From Halorubrum sp. Hd13 (GTDB taxonomy: Archaea > Halobacteriota > Halobacteria > Halobacteriales > Haloferacaceae): DNA of 55,168 nt. The notes beneath the pieces are model-generated. The model saw only the letters and a list, made by a program, of their open reading frames with translations, made no database searches and had not been told where the DNA came from. Of this stretch, positions 27,368 to 36,591 are shown piece by piece. The number at the start of each line of letters is the position of its first letter. The first letter of the stretch is position 1. Both the position numbers and the translations under genes were made by a program. The stretch lies in the NCBI RefSeq assembly GCF_002252755.1, contig NZ_NHOY01000051.1, positions 1 to 55,168 on the forward strand, given 5' to 3'.

Positions 27368-28201
27368 ATGAGTCAGACCTCGAAGCAGTCGGTGTTGCTG
27401 TCGGACGACCCGCCGCTCGACCTCCGTCTCTCGGAGTCGGAGCTGGAGGCGACCCGCGAGCGCGTCGTCGCGTTCATCGGGGACGTCGTCGACGACGCGG
27501 GCGCGGAGGGCGCCGTCCTCGGCCTCTCGGGCGGAGTCGATTCGACGCTGACCGCCTACCTCGCCGTCGAGGCCCTCGGCGAGGACGGGCTCCACGGGAT
27601 CACGATGCCCTCGGCGGTGAACGACCCGGACGTGATGACCGACGCCGAGCGCGTCGCCCACGAGCTCGGGATCGAGTACGACGTGGTCGAGATCCAGCCG
27701 ATCGCGGAGTCTTTCTTCGACGCATTCCCGGAGGCCGCGGCCGATCAGACGGCGGCCGGGAACGTGTACGTCCGGACCCGCGCGGTCCTCAATTACCTCG
27801 TCGCCAACGCGGAGAACCGGGTCGTGCTCGGGACGGGGAACCGCGCGGAGGCGATGACCGGCTACTACACGAAGTACGGCGACCAGGCGGTCGACTGCAA
27901 CCCGATCGGGAACCTCTACAAACAGCAGGTCCGGCAGCTGGCGGCGCACGTCGGCGTCCCGCGCGAGCTCGTGATGCAGGAGCCGACCGCGGGGATGTGG
28001 GAGGGCCAGACCGACGCGGAGGAGATTGGCCTCGACTACGACACCGTCGACGCGATCCTCGCCGTCCACGTCGACGGCGGGCTCTCCCGGGCGGCGACGG
28101 TCCGCGAGCTCGACGTGCCCGCCGAGGCCGTCGACCGCGTCGTCGAGCTCCACGATCGCAGCGCTCACAAGCGGTCGATGCCGCCGGCTCCGGAGCGGTA
28201 A
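27368..28201 (+). CDS. nadE: NAD+ synthase (ammonia-dependent)
   Basis: The 277-residue enzyme amidates deamido-NAD to NAD+. The ATP pyrophosphatase P-loop GLSGGVDST is at residues 52-60. Further signatures are RAVLNYLVANAENRVVLGTGNRAEAM split around the active site, YYTKYGDQAVDCNPIGNLYK, and EPTAGMWEGQTDAEE. It has no glutaminase domain, so it uses ammonia directly. It lies 128 bp after the Nudix gene on the same strand. Confidence 0.95.
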   Translation: MSQTSKQSVLLSDDPPLDLRLSESELEATRERVVAFIGDVVDDAGAEGAVLGLSGGVDSTLTAYLAVEALGEDGLHGITMPSAVNDPDVMTDAERVAHELGIEYDVVEIQPIAESFFDAFPEAAADQTAAGNVYVRTRAVLNYLVANAENRVVLGTGNRAEAMTGYYTKYGDQAVDCNPIGNLYKQQVRQLAAHVGVPRELVMQEPTAGMWEGQTDAEEIGLDYDTVDAILAVHVDGGLSRAATVRELDVPAEAVDRVVELHDRSAHKRSMPPAPER

Positions 28202-28231
28202 GCGGCGTCAGCGGGGACGGCGAGGGCCGGA

Positions 28232-28290
28232 GCGGAGAGCGGGCCGAAGCGGAGAGTGGGCCGAAGCGGAGGGAGTCGGAACGGAGAGCG
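28232..28290. repeat. 17-bp tandem repeats
   Basis: The bases gcggagagcgggccgaa (28232-28248) recur at 28249-28265 with one change and, more degraded, at about 28266-28295. They lie just after nadE in the convergent gap. Confidence 0.7.
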
Positions 28291-28296
28291 GGCCGT

Positions 28297-28446
28297 TCAG
28301 GCGTCGTGCGCCCGTTGTTTCGTGACCTCCGCGATACCGGCGTTGGCCGAGCAGTTCGGGCACGCGTGGATCCGGCCGCGCGCGTCCGAGAACACGCGGG
28401 CGAACCGGTCGGAGACGTGCGCGTCGCAGTGTTCACACGTGGGCAT
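28297..28446 (-). CDS. Small zinc-ribbon protein
   Basis: This 49-residue protein is too short for most gene callers. It reads MPTCEHCDAHVSDRFARVF..., with CxxC at residues 4-7 and CPNC at about 29-32, a complete single zinc ribbon, and ends NAGIAEVTKQRAHDA. From memory it fits a widespread haloarchaeal small zinc-finger family (DUF7563). Such proteins are often regulatory, but this one is uncharacterised. AT-richer sequence at 28470-28530 upstream may hold its promoter. Confidence 0.85.
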   Translation of the reverse strand: MPTCEHCDAHVSDRFARVFSDARGRIHACPNCSANAGIAEVTKQRAHDA

Positions 28447-28593
28447 GGCAGGGGCTCCCCTCGTGTGAGGTGGCGTCGTGTATCATGGTGTTCTGTGCGT
28501 GTGAGAGTTGGTCACGAACACCTAAGTGGGCTTTCCGAACTCCGGCCCAAATTACGCCCAAAACTCCGGCCGGTCGCCGGGAGACGGGGGCGG

Positions 28594-29685
28594 TCAGAAC
28601 GCTCGCAGGTCTTCGAGCACGGCTAGCGCGGAGCCGTCGTCAATGGCCCCGCGGGCGGCGTCGAGTCCCTCCTCGATCGAGTCGGCGTCCTCGCGGGCGT
28701 AGATCCGGAGCGCGGCGTTGACCGCGACCGCGTCGGCGAAGGCGTCGTCGCGCTCGCCGGACAGTACCTCCTCCGTGATCCGCGCGGAGTCGACGGCGAC
28801 GTCGTCGACCGCGAGGTCCGCCTCTTCGAGGTCCATCCCGTACTCGGCGGTCTCGATCTCGAAGTCGTCGAACGACGCGCCCTCGCTGCCGGCCACGTCG
28901 CCGTCGGCCGCGTCCCACTCGGCGACCTTGGTGTAGCCGGGCCGCACGTCGTCGTACCCCTCCATGCCCTGGAACATCAGGACGCGGTCGAGGTCGTGGA
29001 ACTCGCTCTCGACGAACGTGTCGACCACCTTCTTCGCGAACGCGAGGTGGTAGAAGGAGCCGAGGTGGACGGACGCGCCGGCGGGGTTCGCCAGCGTCTC
29101 GATCGTGTTGACGAACGTGCGGACCCCCATCATGTCCCGGCGGTCAAACAGGTCGTCGATCGCGGGGTTGAACGCGGGCTGGTAGTAGAAGCCGAAGCCG
29201 GTCTCGTCGACCATGTCGGCCGAGTCCGCGGGGGTCAACTCGGTGTGGACGCCGAGATCTTCCAAGACGTGCTTGTAGGCGTCCTGCTTCTGCGTGGGGA
29301 CGCGGTCGCCCGAGTGGACGACGACGGGGGTGCCCGCGGCGGCCGCGACCGCCCCGGCCGCGACGCCGAGGATCGCGGAGCGCCCCTTGCCGTCGTAGTT
29401 GGCGCCGCAGTCGACGGGGTCGGCGTCGGGTTCGGCGTACTCGACGCGCTCGCACATCACGTCGACGTACGCGCCAAGTTCCTCGGGCGTGTTCCGCTTC
29501 CAGCGGTTCGCGAGCCAGAACGCCCCGAGCGTCGTCGGGTCGGGCTCGTCCGCGAGGATGCGTTCGAACGCCTCGGTCGCCTGTGCGCGCGTCAGGTCGT
29601 CGGCCGACTTGTGGCCGGAGCCGCAGACCTCGGTCATCAGCCGCTTGAGGGGCCAGTCGCCGAACTCCTGAGTCGCCTGAGCCAT
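28594..29685 (-). CDS. Anthranilate phosphoribosyltransferase paralogue (TrpD2-like)
   Basis: The 363-residue protein has the nucleoside phosphorylase/TrpD fold: helical N domain, then DCGANYDGKGRS (residues 92-103) where TrpD has its GTGGDG PRPP loop, and PVVVHSGDRVPTQK. FGFYYQPAFNP and VRTFVNTIETLANPA follow, where TrpD has catalytic histidine and RTxFN-like regions. The altered PRPP loop and lack of trp genes nearby suggest a TrpD2-type paralogue rather than the tryptophan enzyme. Substrate unknown. Confidence 0.82.
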   Translation of the reverse strand: MAQATQEFGDWPLKRLMTEVCGSGHKSADDLTRAQATEAFERILADEPDPTTLGAFWLANRWKRNTPEELGAYVDVMCERVEYAEPDADPVDCGANYDGKGRSAILGVAAGAVAAAAGTPVVVHSGDRVPTQKQDAYKHVLEDLGVHTELTPADSADMVDETGFGFYYQPAFNPAIDDLFDRRDMMGVRTFVNTIETLANPAGASVHLGSFYHLAFAKKVVDTFVESEFHDLDRVLMFQGMEGYDDVRPGYTKVAEWDAADGDVAGSEGASFDDFEIETAEYGMDLEEADLAVDDVAVDSARITEEVLSGERDDAFADAVAVNAALRIYAREDADSIEEGLDAARGAIDDGSALAVLEDLRAF

Positions 29686-29762
29686 ACGCGTCGTTCGGGT
29701 CCTCGGACGAAAAGTCCCTCGCTCGGCTCCCGTGCGGTGGGAACCGACCGGCCGAGATCGAA

Positions 29763-29838
29763 CCCGGCGAGAGCGGCCCCGTCAAGTGCAGGCCCGGCGA
29801 GAGCGGACCCGGCGGGTGCAGGCCCGGCGAGTGCGCGC
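29763..29838. repeat. 30-bp tandem repeat, about 2.5 copies
   Basis: A unit beginning cccggcgagagcgg recurs at 29763, 29793 and 29823. It lies upstream of the TrpD-like gene and shows no coding evidence. The rest of 29686-30032 is gene-free; 29885-30030 is strikingly AT-rich and contains likely promoter elements for the small gene at 30033. Confidence 0.75.
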
Positions 29839-30032
29839 GAGCGACGAGCCCGCCGACGCGACCGTCTCTCTCCGGTTCCGTGGTACTGAATCACACACAC
29901 TAAACCACCAATCGTTGTGTTTTCTCTTCTTACACTGTACATTCTAAGTACTCTATCGTCACTAGAGTTTGTAACACACCAAGGTAAGCGTTAGAGTTAT
30001 ATGTATGTCCATCCAGTAAAGAATTGTTCCCG

Positions 30033-30191
30033 ATGACGTCCAAATCCGTGGCCACCGCACTCACGCTGTATCGCGCCCGCACCCTGACGCTCGAACAGGC
30101 CGCCACCGTCGGCGGCTGCTCGGCGGCGGAGTTGGAGGAGAGCGCCCGGGCGTTCGCGCCGGCGCCCGGAGCGGCCCCCGCTGACGACTGA
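30033..30191 (+). CDS. Small HTH-like haloarchaeal protein
   Basis: The 52-residue frame starts MTSKSVATALTLYRARTL. Its first 40 residues resemble a short helix-turn-helix of the type TLEQAATVGGCSAAELEESAR. Codon use is haloarchaeal. It sits 82 bp before ahbAB on the same strand, after a long AT-rich promoter-like region (ttatatgtatg at about 29998-30008). No family name is assigned; short DNA-binding proteins of this shape are common in haloarchaea. Confidence 0.68.
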   Translation: MTSKSVATALTLYRARTLTLEQAATVGGCSAAELEESARAFAPAPGAAPADD

Positions 30192-30272
30192 CTCCTCCGC
30201 GACGACCGACGGTTCCCGGAACCGCTGACCACCTCCGAAACCGGTAGGTACGCGCGGTCCCAACGGAACGCA

Positions 30273-31334
30273 ATGAGTTTGGACGCCGATTGGCGGGCCG
30301 ACATCGACTCGGTCGACGCCGTGCTCATCGACGAGTTCCAGAGCGACTTCCCCGTCGAGTCGCGCCCGTTCGAACGGGTCGCCGGCGAGATCGCGGCCGA
30401 GACGAGCGTCGACGTCGACGCCGCGGCGGTGCTCGACCGCGTCCGCGACCTCCGCGAGCGGGGGGTGTTCCGGCGGTTCGGCGCGGTGCTCAATCCGCCC
30501 GTCATCGGCTCGTCGACGCTGGCGGCGGTGCGGGCGCCCGACGAGCGGTTCGACGAGATCGCCGACGTGATCAACGGCTACCGGCAGGTGAACCACAACT
30601 ATCGTCGCGACCACGAGTGGAACCAGTGGTTCGTCGTCACCGCGGGCTCCCGCGAGACGCGCGACGCGATCCTCGCGGAGATCGAGGATCGGACCGGCTG
30701 CGAGGTGCTGGCCCTCCCGATGCTGACAGACTACTACATCGACCTGGAGTTCCCCGTGGTGAACGGGGACCGGTTCGCGCGCGAGTCGCTCGACCACACG
30801 GCGGTCTCCGCCACCCGCATCTCGGAGGACGCCCGGGGCGACCTGACCGCGCTGGAGGCCGATCTCCTCCTGGCGATCCAAGACGGCTTCCCGCTGTCGG
30901 CGACCCCCTACGCCGACGTGGCGGCCGAGATCGACGCCCCCCTCGACGACGTCCTCGCGGCGGTCGATCGCCTCCTCGCGGACGGCTGTATCAAGCGGAT
31001 CGGCTGCGTCGTCAACCACGTCGTCACCGGGTTCACGAACAACTGCATGGTCGTCTGGGACGTGCCCGACGACGAGCTCGACGAGCGCGGCGAGGCGGTC
31101 GGCAGCCTCCCGTACGTCACGCTCTGTTACCACCGCCCGCGCCGGCCCGAACAGGAGTGGGAGTACAACCTGTTCACGATGATCCACGGGCGCGAGGCCG
31201 AGGCGGTCGACGCGAAGATCGACGAGCTGGCGGCCGAGCACCTCCCGTTCGACCACGAGCGGCTCTACTCCACGGAGACGCTGAAACAGACCGGCGCGCA
31301 GTACGAGGACCTCGTCGCCGACGAAGAGGAGTGA
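30273..31334 (+). CDS. ahbAB: Siroheme decarboxylase, AhbA-AhbB fusion
   Basis: The 353-residue protein is two Lrp/AsnC-like halves in tandem (about 10-165 and 185-345), each a winged-helix followed by a RAM-like domain. The first half has VNHNYRRDHEWNQWFVV and the second LCYHRPRRPEQEWEYNLF, the signature pair of siroheme decarboxylase subunits. Ahb removes two acetate carboxyls from siroheme to give didecarboxysiroheme in the alternative haem pathway. In many organisms AhbA and AhbB are separate; here they are one chain. Misannotation as a transcription regulator is likely. Confidence 0.86.
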   Translation: MSLDADWRADIDSVDAVLIDEFQSDFPVESRPFERVAGEIAAETSVDVDAAAVLDRVRDLRERGVFRRFGAVLNPPVIGSSTLAAVRAPDERFDEIADVINGYRQVNHNYRRDHEWNQWFVVTAGSRETRDAILAEIEDRTGCEVLALPMLTDYYIDLEFPVVNGDRFARESLDHTAVSATRISEDARGDLTALEADLLLAIQDGFPLSATPYADVAAEIDAPLDDVLAAVDRLLADGCIKRIGCVVNHVVTGFTNNCMVVWDVPDDELDERGEAVGSLPYVTLCYHRPRRPEQEWEYNLFTMIHGREAEAVDAKIDELAAEHLPFDHERLYSTETLKQTGAQYEDLVADEEE

Positions 31335-31362
31335 GGAAGGGGTCTATCGGGGTTCAGTCGGT

Positions 31363-32142
31363 TCAGTCGTCGCCGAGCGACGGCGACGAGCCGTCCGTGT
31401 CGGTGCCGGGCGCGTCGCGGCCGCGGCCGCGGACGCCGGCGTCGAGCCCGCTCCCCGCGCCGAGCCGATCGAGCGCGTCCGCGCCGGCGACCGCGACGAC
31501 GACGAAACCGACCTTCGAGACGACGTCGAGGTAGACGAACACGAGCATCTCCGTGGAGCCCGTCAGGAGCCCGAGCCCGGTGGGCGCGAGCACCCACACG
31601 ACTGGGTACAGCGTCCAGAGGACGACCGTGATGTTCCGGAGCGTCCCGAAGACGGCGCGGACGCGGTCCCCCTCGGCCGACGCCGAGCGCGGGAGCGCGG
31701 CGAGCAGGCCGTAAACGAGCGCGGCGTACGCCGCCGCGGCGACGCCGAACAGGGCCCACGAGAGCGTGCCGGCGGTGACGACCGCGGCGGTCCCGCCGGC
31801 GATGATCACCACGTCGACCGCGATCAGCCCGGCGAGCAGCCGGCGCGACGGCCGCGCGAGCAGCCCGAGGTACAGGATCAGCAGCGGCGTCGTTATCAGC
31901 CAGTCGACGTAGCGGGCGACCTCGAGGTCGCCGCCGGGCGTCGACAGCACGCCGAAGCCGAGCGCCATCGCGAGGTACGCGAGCGCCGCGACCCCGGTGA
32001 CGCCGGTGAGAGTGGCGTAGTACCGCGCGTGCGACTCGCCGGTCTCGGACGACCCCGTGAGCCACGCCCACAGCGGCGGGACCGTGCCCGCGCCCATCGC
32101 GAGGACGCCGAGCCACGCCCATATCGTCGTGTCGGCGATCAT
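31363..32142 (-). CDS. sopII: Sensory rhodopsin II (phoborhodopsin)
   Basis: The 259-residue seven-helix retinal protein has Schiff-base Lys210 (LDVVSKVGF) and counterion Asp80 ([10 protein letters not shown]). Tyr91 takes the place of the proton donor Asp of pumps, which marks a slow-photocycle sensor. Tyr179 corresponds to the signalling Tyr174 of the Natronomonas protein. A Ser (209) is at the position of its Thr204. The acidic tail from about 228 is disordered. Its ATG overlaps the stop of htrII, so receptor and transducer are made together for blue-light avoidance. Confidence 0.93.
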   Translation of the reverse strand: MIADTTIWAWLGVLAMGAGTVPPLWAWLTGSSETGESHARYYATLTGVTGVAALAYLAMALGFGVLSTPGGDLEVARYVDWLITTPLLILYLGLLARPSRRLLAGLIAVDVVIIAGGTAAVVTAGTLSWALFGVAAAAYAALVYGLLAALPRSASAEGDRVRAVFGTLRNITVVLWTLYPVVWVLAPTGLGLLTGSTEMLVFVYLDVVSKVGFVVVAVAGADALDRLGAGSGLDAGVRGRGRDAPGTDTDGSSPSLGDD

Positions 32143-33830
32143 CTCGGGTCACCTCCCTCCCCGGCGGCGCCGTCGTCGGGCGCGCCGGACGAGAAGTCGA
32201 AGGCGGAGTCGTCTCCCCCGCCGTCGGTTCCGGGGTCGCCGCCGCCCGCCGTCCCGCCGTCGGAGACCGCCGTCGCCGTCGCGGGCTCCGGGCCCCCTCC
32301 GAGCGCGTCGTCGGCCGTGAACTCGAAGCCGCCGACGGCGTCGCGCAGGCTGCGGGCCCGGTCGGAGAGCGACTCGGCGGCGGTCTCGACCGCCCCGAGG
32401 GTCCGCTCCTGCTCGTCGACCGCGCCGGTGACGTCGCCGGCCGCGCCGGCGGTCTGCGCGCTGATCGCGGAGACGTCCTCGACGTGGCCGACGACCGCGT
32501 CCACGGAGTCGGCCTGCGTCTCCGTGGCGCGGGTGATCTCGGTCATGCTGGTGTCGGTGCGCTCGGAGGCCTCCGCGAGCCGTTCGAGCGCGTCGATCGA
32601 CGTCTCGACGGTCTCGACGCCGGCGGAGATCCGCTCTTCGGTGCGCTCCATCGCGTTCGCGCCCGTCTCCGCGCGCTCCTGTACGGAGTGGATCCGCGCT
32701 TCGATCTCGCTCGCGGACTCCTGCGTCTCCTCGGCGAGCGCCTTCACCTCCTCGGCGACGACCGCGAAGCCGGCGCCCTCCGCGCCGGACCGGGCCGCCT
32801 CGATCGACGCGTTGAGCGCGAGCAGGTTCGTCTGCTCGGCGATCTCCGAGATGGTGTCGACGACCTCGCCGATCTCCTCGACCTCCGCGGCGAGCGCCTC
32901 GACCTCGGCGGTCGTCTCCGCGGTCGTCTCCTCGACCGCGTCCATCTCCGCGAGCGCCTCCTCCGCGGCCTCCCGTCCCTCCTCGCCGACCGCCGCGGCG
33001 TGCTCCGCGGTCTCGGCCACGTCGGTGACGGTGGAGGCGACCTCCTCGGCCGACGACGCGAGGTTCTCCGCCTCGTCGGTCGCCGCCTGGAGGTCGTCGC
33101 GCTGGGTGCGCGCCCCCTCGGCGATCTCCTCGACCGCCTCGCTCACGGTCCCGGTCGTCGCCCGCAGGCTCTCCGTGCGGTCGTCGACGGTGCCGGCGAC
33201 GTCGGCGGTGTCCTCGGCGACCGTCGCGACCGACGCCACCGTCCCCTCCAGCTCGTCGGCCATCTCGTTGAAGGCGGCGCCGACCCGAGCCATCGCCTCG
33301 TTGTCGCTCTCGGTGTCGACGCGCTGGGTCAGGTCGCCGTCGGCGAGCGCCCGCATGGCCGACTCGTACTCGGTCGCCTTGCGCTCGACCGTCTCGGCTC
33401 GCTGCGTCGCCTCCCGGCGGGCCTCCTCGGCCTCCCGGCGGGCGGTCTCCGCGTCGTCGATCTCGGCGCGGAGCGAGCCGCGCATGGCGTCGAACGCCTC
33501 GAACAGCCGACCGATCTCGTCGGTCCGGCCGGTCTCGAGCGTCACGTCGAGGTCGCCCTCGGCCATCCGCTCCGCCTTCGTCGTGAGCTGGCGCAGCGAG
33601 ATGACCGTGTTCGACCCGACCGTGACGCCGATGAGCGCGAGCCCGATCACCGTCAGCAGCGTCATCCCGATGAGGCCGGAGCGGATCTCCGCGCCGACCG
33701 CGCCGATTCCCTCCGTCCGGAGGTAGACGACGGCCCCGTACGTGACTGAGATCCCCGTGACGCCGATCAGCGACAACGCGAGCTTCGCGCCGTAGCTCGA
33801 CCGGACGCCGGAGAACGGTCCCTCTTGCAT
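32139..33830 (-). CDS. htrII: Sensory rhodopsin II transducer HtrII (methyl-accepting)
   Basis: The 563-residue transducer has two membrane helices (about 12-32 and 47-67) joined by a very short extracellular loop, like the Natronomonas HtrII and unlike the serine-sensing Halobacterium form. HAMP domains follow (about 75-125 and 160-215), then a long coiled coil with the conserved tip [22 protein letters not shown] Gly/Asp-rich tail ends the protein. It signals to CheA/CheW. I use ATG 33830; a GTG at 33845 is in frame. An ataataactt element (33861-33870) is upstream. Confidence 0.93.
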   Translation of the reverse strand: MQEGPFSGVRSSYGAKLALSLIGVTGISVTYGAVVYLRTEGIGAVGAEIRSGLIGMTLLTVIGLALIGVTVGSNTVISLRQLTTKAERMAEGDLDVTLETGRTDEIGRLFEAFDAMRGSLRAEIDDAETARREAEEARREATQRAETVERKATEYESAMRALADGDLTQRVDTESDNEAMARVGAAFNEMADELEGTVASVATVAEDTADVAGTVDDRTESLRATTGTVSEAVEEIAEGARTQRDDLQAATDEAENLASSAEEVASTVTDVAETAEHAAAVGEEGREAAEEALAEMDAVEETTAETTAEVEALAAEVEEIGEVVDTISEIAEQTNLLALNASIEAARSGAEGAGFAVVAEEVKALAEETQESASEIEARIHSVQERAETGANAMERTEERISAGVETVETSIDALERLAEASERTDTSMTEITRATETQADSVDAVVGHVEDVSAISAQTAGAAGDVTGAVDEQERTLGAVETAAESLSDRARSLRDAVGGFEFTADDALGGGPEPATATAVSDGGTAGGGDPGTDGGGDDSAFDFSSGAPDDGAAGEGGDPR

Positions 33831-33860
33831 GATGTATCGATCCACAGGGAAAGCATCAGG

Positions 33861-33870
33861 ATAATAACTT
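33861..33870 (-). promoter_or_regulatory. TATA-like element of the htrII-sopII operon
   Basis: On the minus strand aagttattat lies about 31-40 nt before ATG 33830. The 169-bp region to the aldo/keto reductase gene is a divergent promoter; a further gatatttttgc run is at about 33875-33885. Confidence 0.5.
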
Positions 33871-34014
33871 GGGCAAAAATATCAATCATGAGAACCCTGC
33901 GGCGCGAAGTCGGTCGGAGACCCCGTCGACCGACGGGCGGCCCGACGCCGACCCGAGATCGAGGGGAACGAGGTGGACCGGTACGTTCACAGGGATTGCG
34001 CCCCCCGGGCAGGT

Positions 34015-34821
34015 ATGTCCGACGCGTTCGATCGGCTCGGGTACGGGACGTACAAGCTGGCGGACGGCGAGGAGTGCGTCGCCGGGGTCGCCCACGCGGT
34101 CGAGACGGGGTACCGCCACGTCGACACCGCGCAGGGGTACGACAACGAGGCGTCGGTGTCGGCGGGGATCGACCGCACCGACGTCGATCGCGACGACCTG
34201 TTCGTCGCGACGAAGCTCTCGACGGACAACCTCTCGTACGACGACGCCACCGCGACCGCGCGGGTGAGCCGGGACCGGCTCGGCGTCGACTCGATCGACC
34301 TCCTGTACGTCCACTGGCCGATCAACACCTACGACCCCGACGAGACGCTGCCCGCCCTCGACGACCTCGTCGACGAGGGCGTCGCCGACCGGATCGGGCT
34401 CTCGAACTTCCGTCCCGACCAGCTCGAGGCGGCTATCGACCGGCTCGACCACGACGTGTTCGCCCACCAGGTCGAGTGCCACCCCCTGCTCCGCCAGCCG
34501 GAGCTTCGCGAGCTCGCGGTCGAGCACGGCCACTGGCTCGTCGCGTACTCGCCGATCGCGCGCAACCGAGTCGCCGACGTGGACGTCCTGCGAGATATCG
34601 CCGCGAAGCACGACGCGAGCCCGGCGCAGGTGAGCCTCGCCTGGCTGCTCTCGAAAGAGCGGGTCGCGCCGATCCCGAAGGCCGCGAGCGCCGATCACGT
34701 CGAGGCGAACTGGGCGGCGCGCGACCTCGACCTCGATCCCGTGGACGTCGAGCGGATCGACGCTCTCGACCGCGAGGATCGAGTCGTCGACTTCGACGAG
34801 GCGCCGTGGAATCACGGGTGA
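34015..34821 (+). CDS. Aldo/keto reductase
   Basis: The 268-residue NAD(P)H-dependent oxidoreductase has the AKR tetrad: Asp37 and Tyr42 (HVDTAQGYDNE), Lys67 (VATKLS) and His100 (LYVHWP). The cofactor-binding end is IPKAASADHVEAN. It reduces aldehydes or ketones; substrate unknown. ATG 34015 is preferred over an in-frame upstream start because conserved sequence begins there. Confidence 0.93.
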   Translation: MSDAFDRLGYGTYKLADGEECVAGVAHAVETGYRHVDTAQGYDNEASVSAGIDRTDVDRDDLFVATKLSTDNLSYDDATATARVSRDRLGVDSIDLLYVHWPINTYDPDETLPALDDLVDEGVADRIGLSNFRPDQLEAAIDRLDHDVFAHQVECHPLLRQPELRELAVEHGHWLVAYSPIARNRVADVDVLRDIAAKHDASPAQVSLAWLLSKERVAPIPKAASADHVEANWAARDLDLDPVDVERIDALDREDRVVDFDEAPWNHG

Positions 34822-34927
34822 CGGGAGGACCTCCCGGCCGGTTCGGTATATAGCCGTCCGGAGCCGATCCCACCGCTACGACCCTCTCATAGTCGGTTTT
34901 ACGTCGGTTCCGGCCGACGCCAACACC

Positions 34928-35089
34928 GTGACCGACCCCGAGACCGATCCCGCCGGTCGGCCGGCGCTGCTCGCCGCGACGCCGAGCGCGGAGTGGGTCG
35001 CCGGATGGCTCCGCGCGCTCGCCCTGCTCGCCGGCGCGACGGCGCTGTTGCTCGCGCTGATCGCGTTCGAGCTCCTCGTTCGGCTCTGA
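34928..35089 (+). CDS. Small single-helix membrane protein
   Basis: A GTG-started frame of 53 residues has a polar N terminus (MTDPETDPAGRP) and one C-terminal membrane helix (about 28-50, LALLAGATALLLALIAFELL). Codon bias is haloarchaeal. It is too short for many gene callers. No family is recognised and the start is uncertain. Confidence 0.5.
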   Translation: MTDPETDPAGRPALLAATPSAEWVAGWLRALALLAGATALLLALIAFELLVRL

Positions 35090-35234
35090 GCGGGGCGCGG
35101 CGGTCGCGGCGGAATCGCCGCGGCGACGTCGCCGAGCCCCCGCCGTCGCCCGAGGCGGAACTGAACGCCGCGTCGCACCGAACCGCGACCCTGACGTCCC
35201 GTCCGTCGCGATTTCACTTCCGCTTTCGGGCGCG

Positions 35235-35243
35235 TTTTTAAAA
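35235..35243 (+). promoter_or_regulatory. TATA-like element
   Basis: The sequence tttttaaaa lies 24-32 nt before ATG 35267 and supports that start. Confidence 0.6.
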
Positions 35244-35266
35244 GGCGTCGGGACGACGTGACGGGT

Positions 35267-35680
35267 ATGGCCCAGTCCACGTTCGACGACGACGACCTGT
35301 TCGGGGAGGCGGCCGCGGAGACGCGCGCGGAGGTCGAAGAGCACCTCGCGGCCGCTCGGGCGGAGCTCCCCGACGCGGACGACGTGTGGGAGACGGACGC
35401 GGACAACGTGCTCGGCACCCTCAACGGGCTCAAATCCGCCCTAGACGTCGGCGACGCGATCGGCTCCGTCCGGTCGGCGAAGAAGGCGTACGTGCTCGGG
35501 GAGCGCGCCGACGCCTTCGAGGACGCCGACGATCTGAAAGCCGAGATCGAGGAGCTGGAGTCGCTCGTCGGCGACATCGAGAGCGCCGCCGAGGAGGTCG
35601 CCTCGCTCACCGGCACCGTCCCCGCGATCCGCGGGGCCCTGCAGGACGCGGCGGAGGCCGCCGAGGAAGGCGACGAGTAG
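35267..35680 (+). CDS. Conserved acidic coiled-coil protein (probably DUF5790 family)
   Basis: The 137-residue, very acidic, largely helical protein begins MAQSTFDDDDLFGEAAAE and has heptad-like runs from about 60 to 130. From memory it fits the haloarchaeal family DUF5790, function unknown. Start ATG 35267 fits the TATA-like box; a GTG 9 bp upstream is in frame. Confidence 0.82.
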   Translation: MAQSTFDDDDLFGEAAAETRAEVEEHLAAARAELPDADDVWETDADNVLGTLNGLKSALDVGDAIGSVRSAKKAYVLGERADAFEDADDLKAEIEELESLVGDIESAAEEVASLTGTVPAIRGALQDAAEAAEEGDE

Positions 35681-35692
35681 GGTCCCCCGTTT

Positions 35693-36478
35693 TCACTCGG
35701 ACTCCCGCTCGACGACCGCCGCCGCGAGCGACGCGAGCGCGTCGCTCGCGAGGCTCAGGAGCTCCTCGCCGCGCTCGGCGTCGCCGGCGGTCGGGTCGCC
35801 GACGATGCCGTTCTCGGTGAATTCGTCGGAGTCGTGCGCGAGGTTCACGCCCGAGACCCACTCGCCCCAGCGGTCGGCGGCGCCCTCGCCCGCGGCCGCG
35901 ACGCGGTCCTCGCGGACGAGGTCGGGGTTCGTCGCGCGCAGCAGCGCCGTCTCCAGCGGGCCGGCGTGGCCCATGTCGGCCCCGTGCTCGCCGACCGCCT
36001 CGAACCACGTGAACGCGACGGCGTAGCCGTCGTGGGCGTCGTCCCGGGAGAATCGCCGGGCGACCTCCGCGAGCGCCGCCACGTTGCCGCCGTGGCCGTT
36101 GACGAACACGATCCGGTCGATCCCGTGGTGCGGCAGCGATTCGGCCGCCTCGCGGACGTACGCGCGAAAGGCGTCCGGCGAGACCCACATCGTCCCGTCG
36201 AAGGCGCGGTGCTCCTCGGCGACGCCGACGGGGATCGGCGGGGCGACCGCGACCTCGCCGGCGGTATCGCCGGGCCCCTCCGTCGCGTCTCCGTCCGCCG
36301 ATTCGCCTTCCGTCTCCTCGTACGCCGCCGCCCCGGCCTCCGCGACCGCGACGGCGTCGAGCGTGTCGGTCCCGAGGGGCGCGTGGGGGCCGTGCTGTTC
36401 GGTGCTGCCGACGGGGACGAACGCGACGTCGACGTCGGCGTCGCGCACGTCGGTCCAGGTGGCGTCCGTGAGTCGCAT
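35693..36478 (-). CDS. Creatininase-family amidohydrolase
   Basis: The 261-residue metal-dependent hydrolase has the family motif VPVGSTEQHGPHAPLGTD (residues 22-38) with putative ligands Glu27, His29 and Asp38, plus VNGHGGN and ADMGHAGPLETA. Members include creatininase, FAPy deformylase ArfB and mycofactocin MftE; which role applies here is open. A polar insert (about 56-72) is unusual. Confidence 0.88.
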   Translation of the reverse strand: MRLTDATWTDVRDADVDVAFVPVGSTEQHGPHAPLGTDTLDAVAVAEAGAAAYEETEGESADGDATEGPGDTAGEVAVAPPIPVGVAEEHRAFDGTMWVSPDAFRAYVREAAESLPHHGIDRIVFVNGHGGNVAALAEVARRFSRDDAHDGYAVAFTWFEAVGEHGADMGHAGPLETALLRATNPDLVREDRVAAAGEGAADRWGEWVSGVNLAHDSDEFTENGIVGDPTAGDAERGEELLSLASDALASLAAAVVERESE

Positions 36479-36591
36479 GCGGTCCCTTCGACGGGACGCG
36501 CCGTATAGCCGACGGTCGGACGAGGGGATCGACCGCGAACGGACCGCGAGTCGCCCCGGGAGTTATTCCGATCCGCGATGACAGTCACCTC

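Noticed and set aside
29637-29942. Repeat protein-like reading (ALAGPA repeats) on the minus strand
   Set aside because: It comes from the 30-bp tandem repeat between the TrpD-like gene and the AT-rich promoter region, and it runs into the TrpD-like gene's start.
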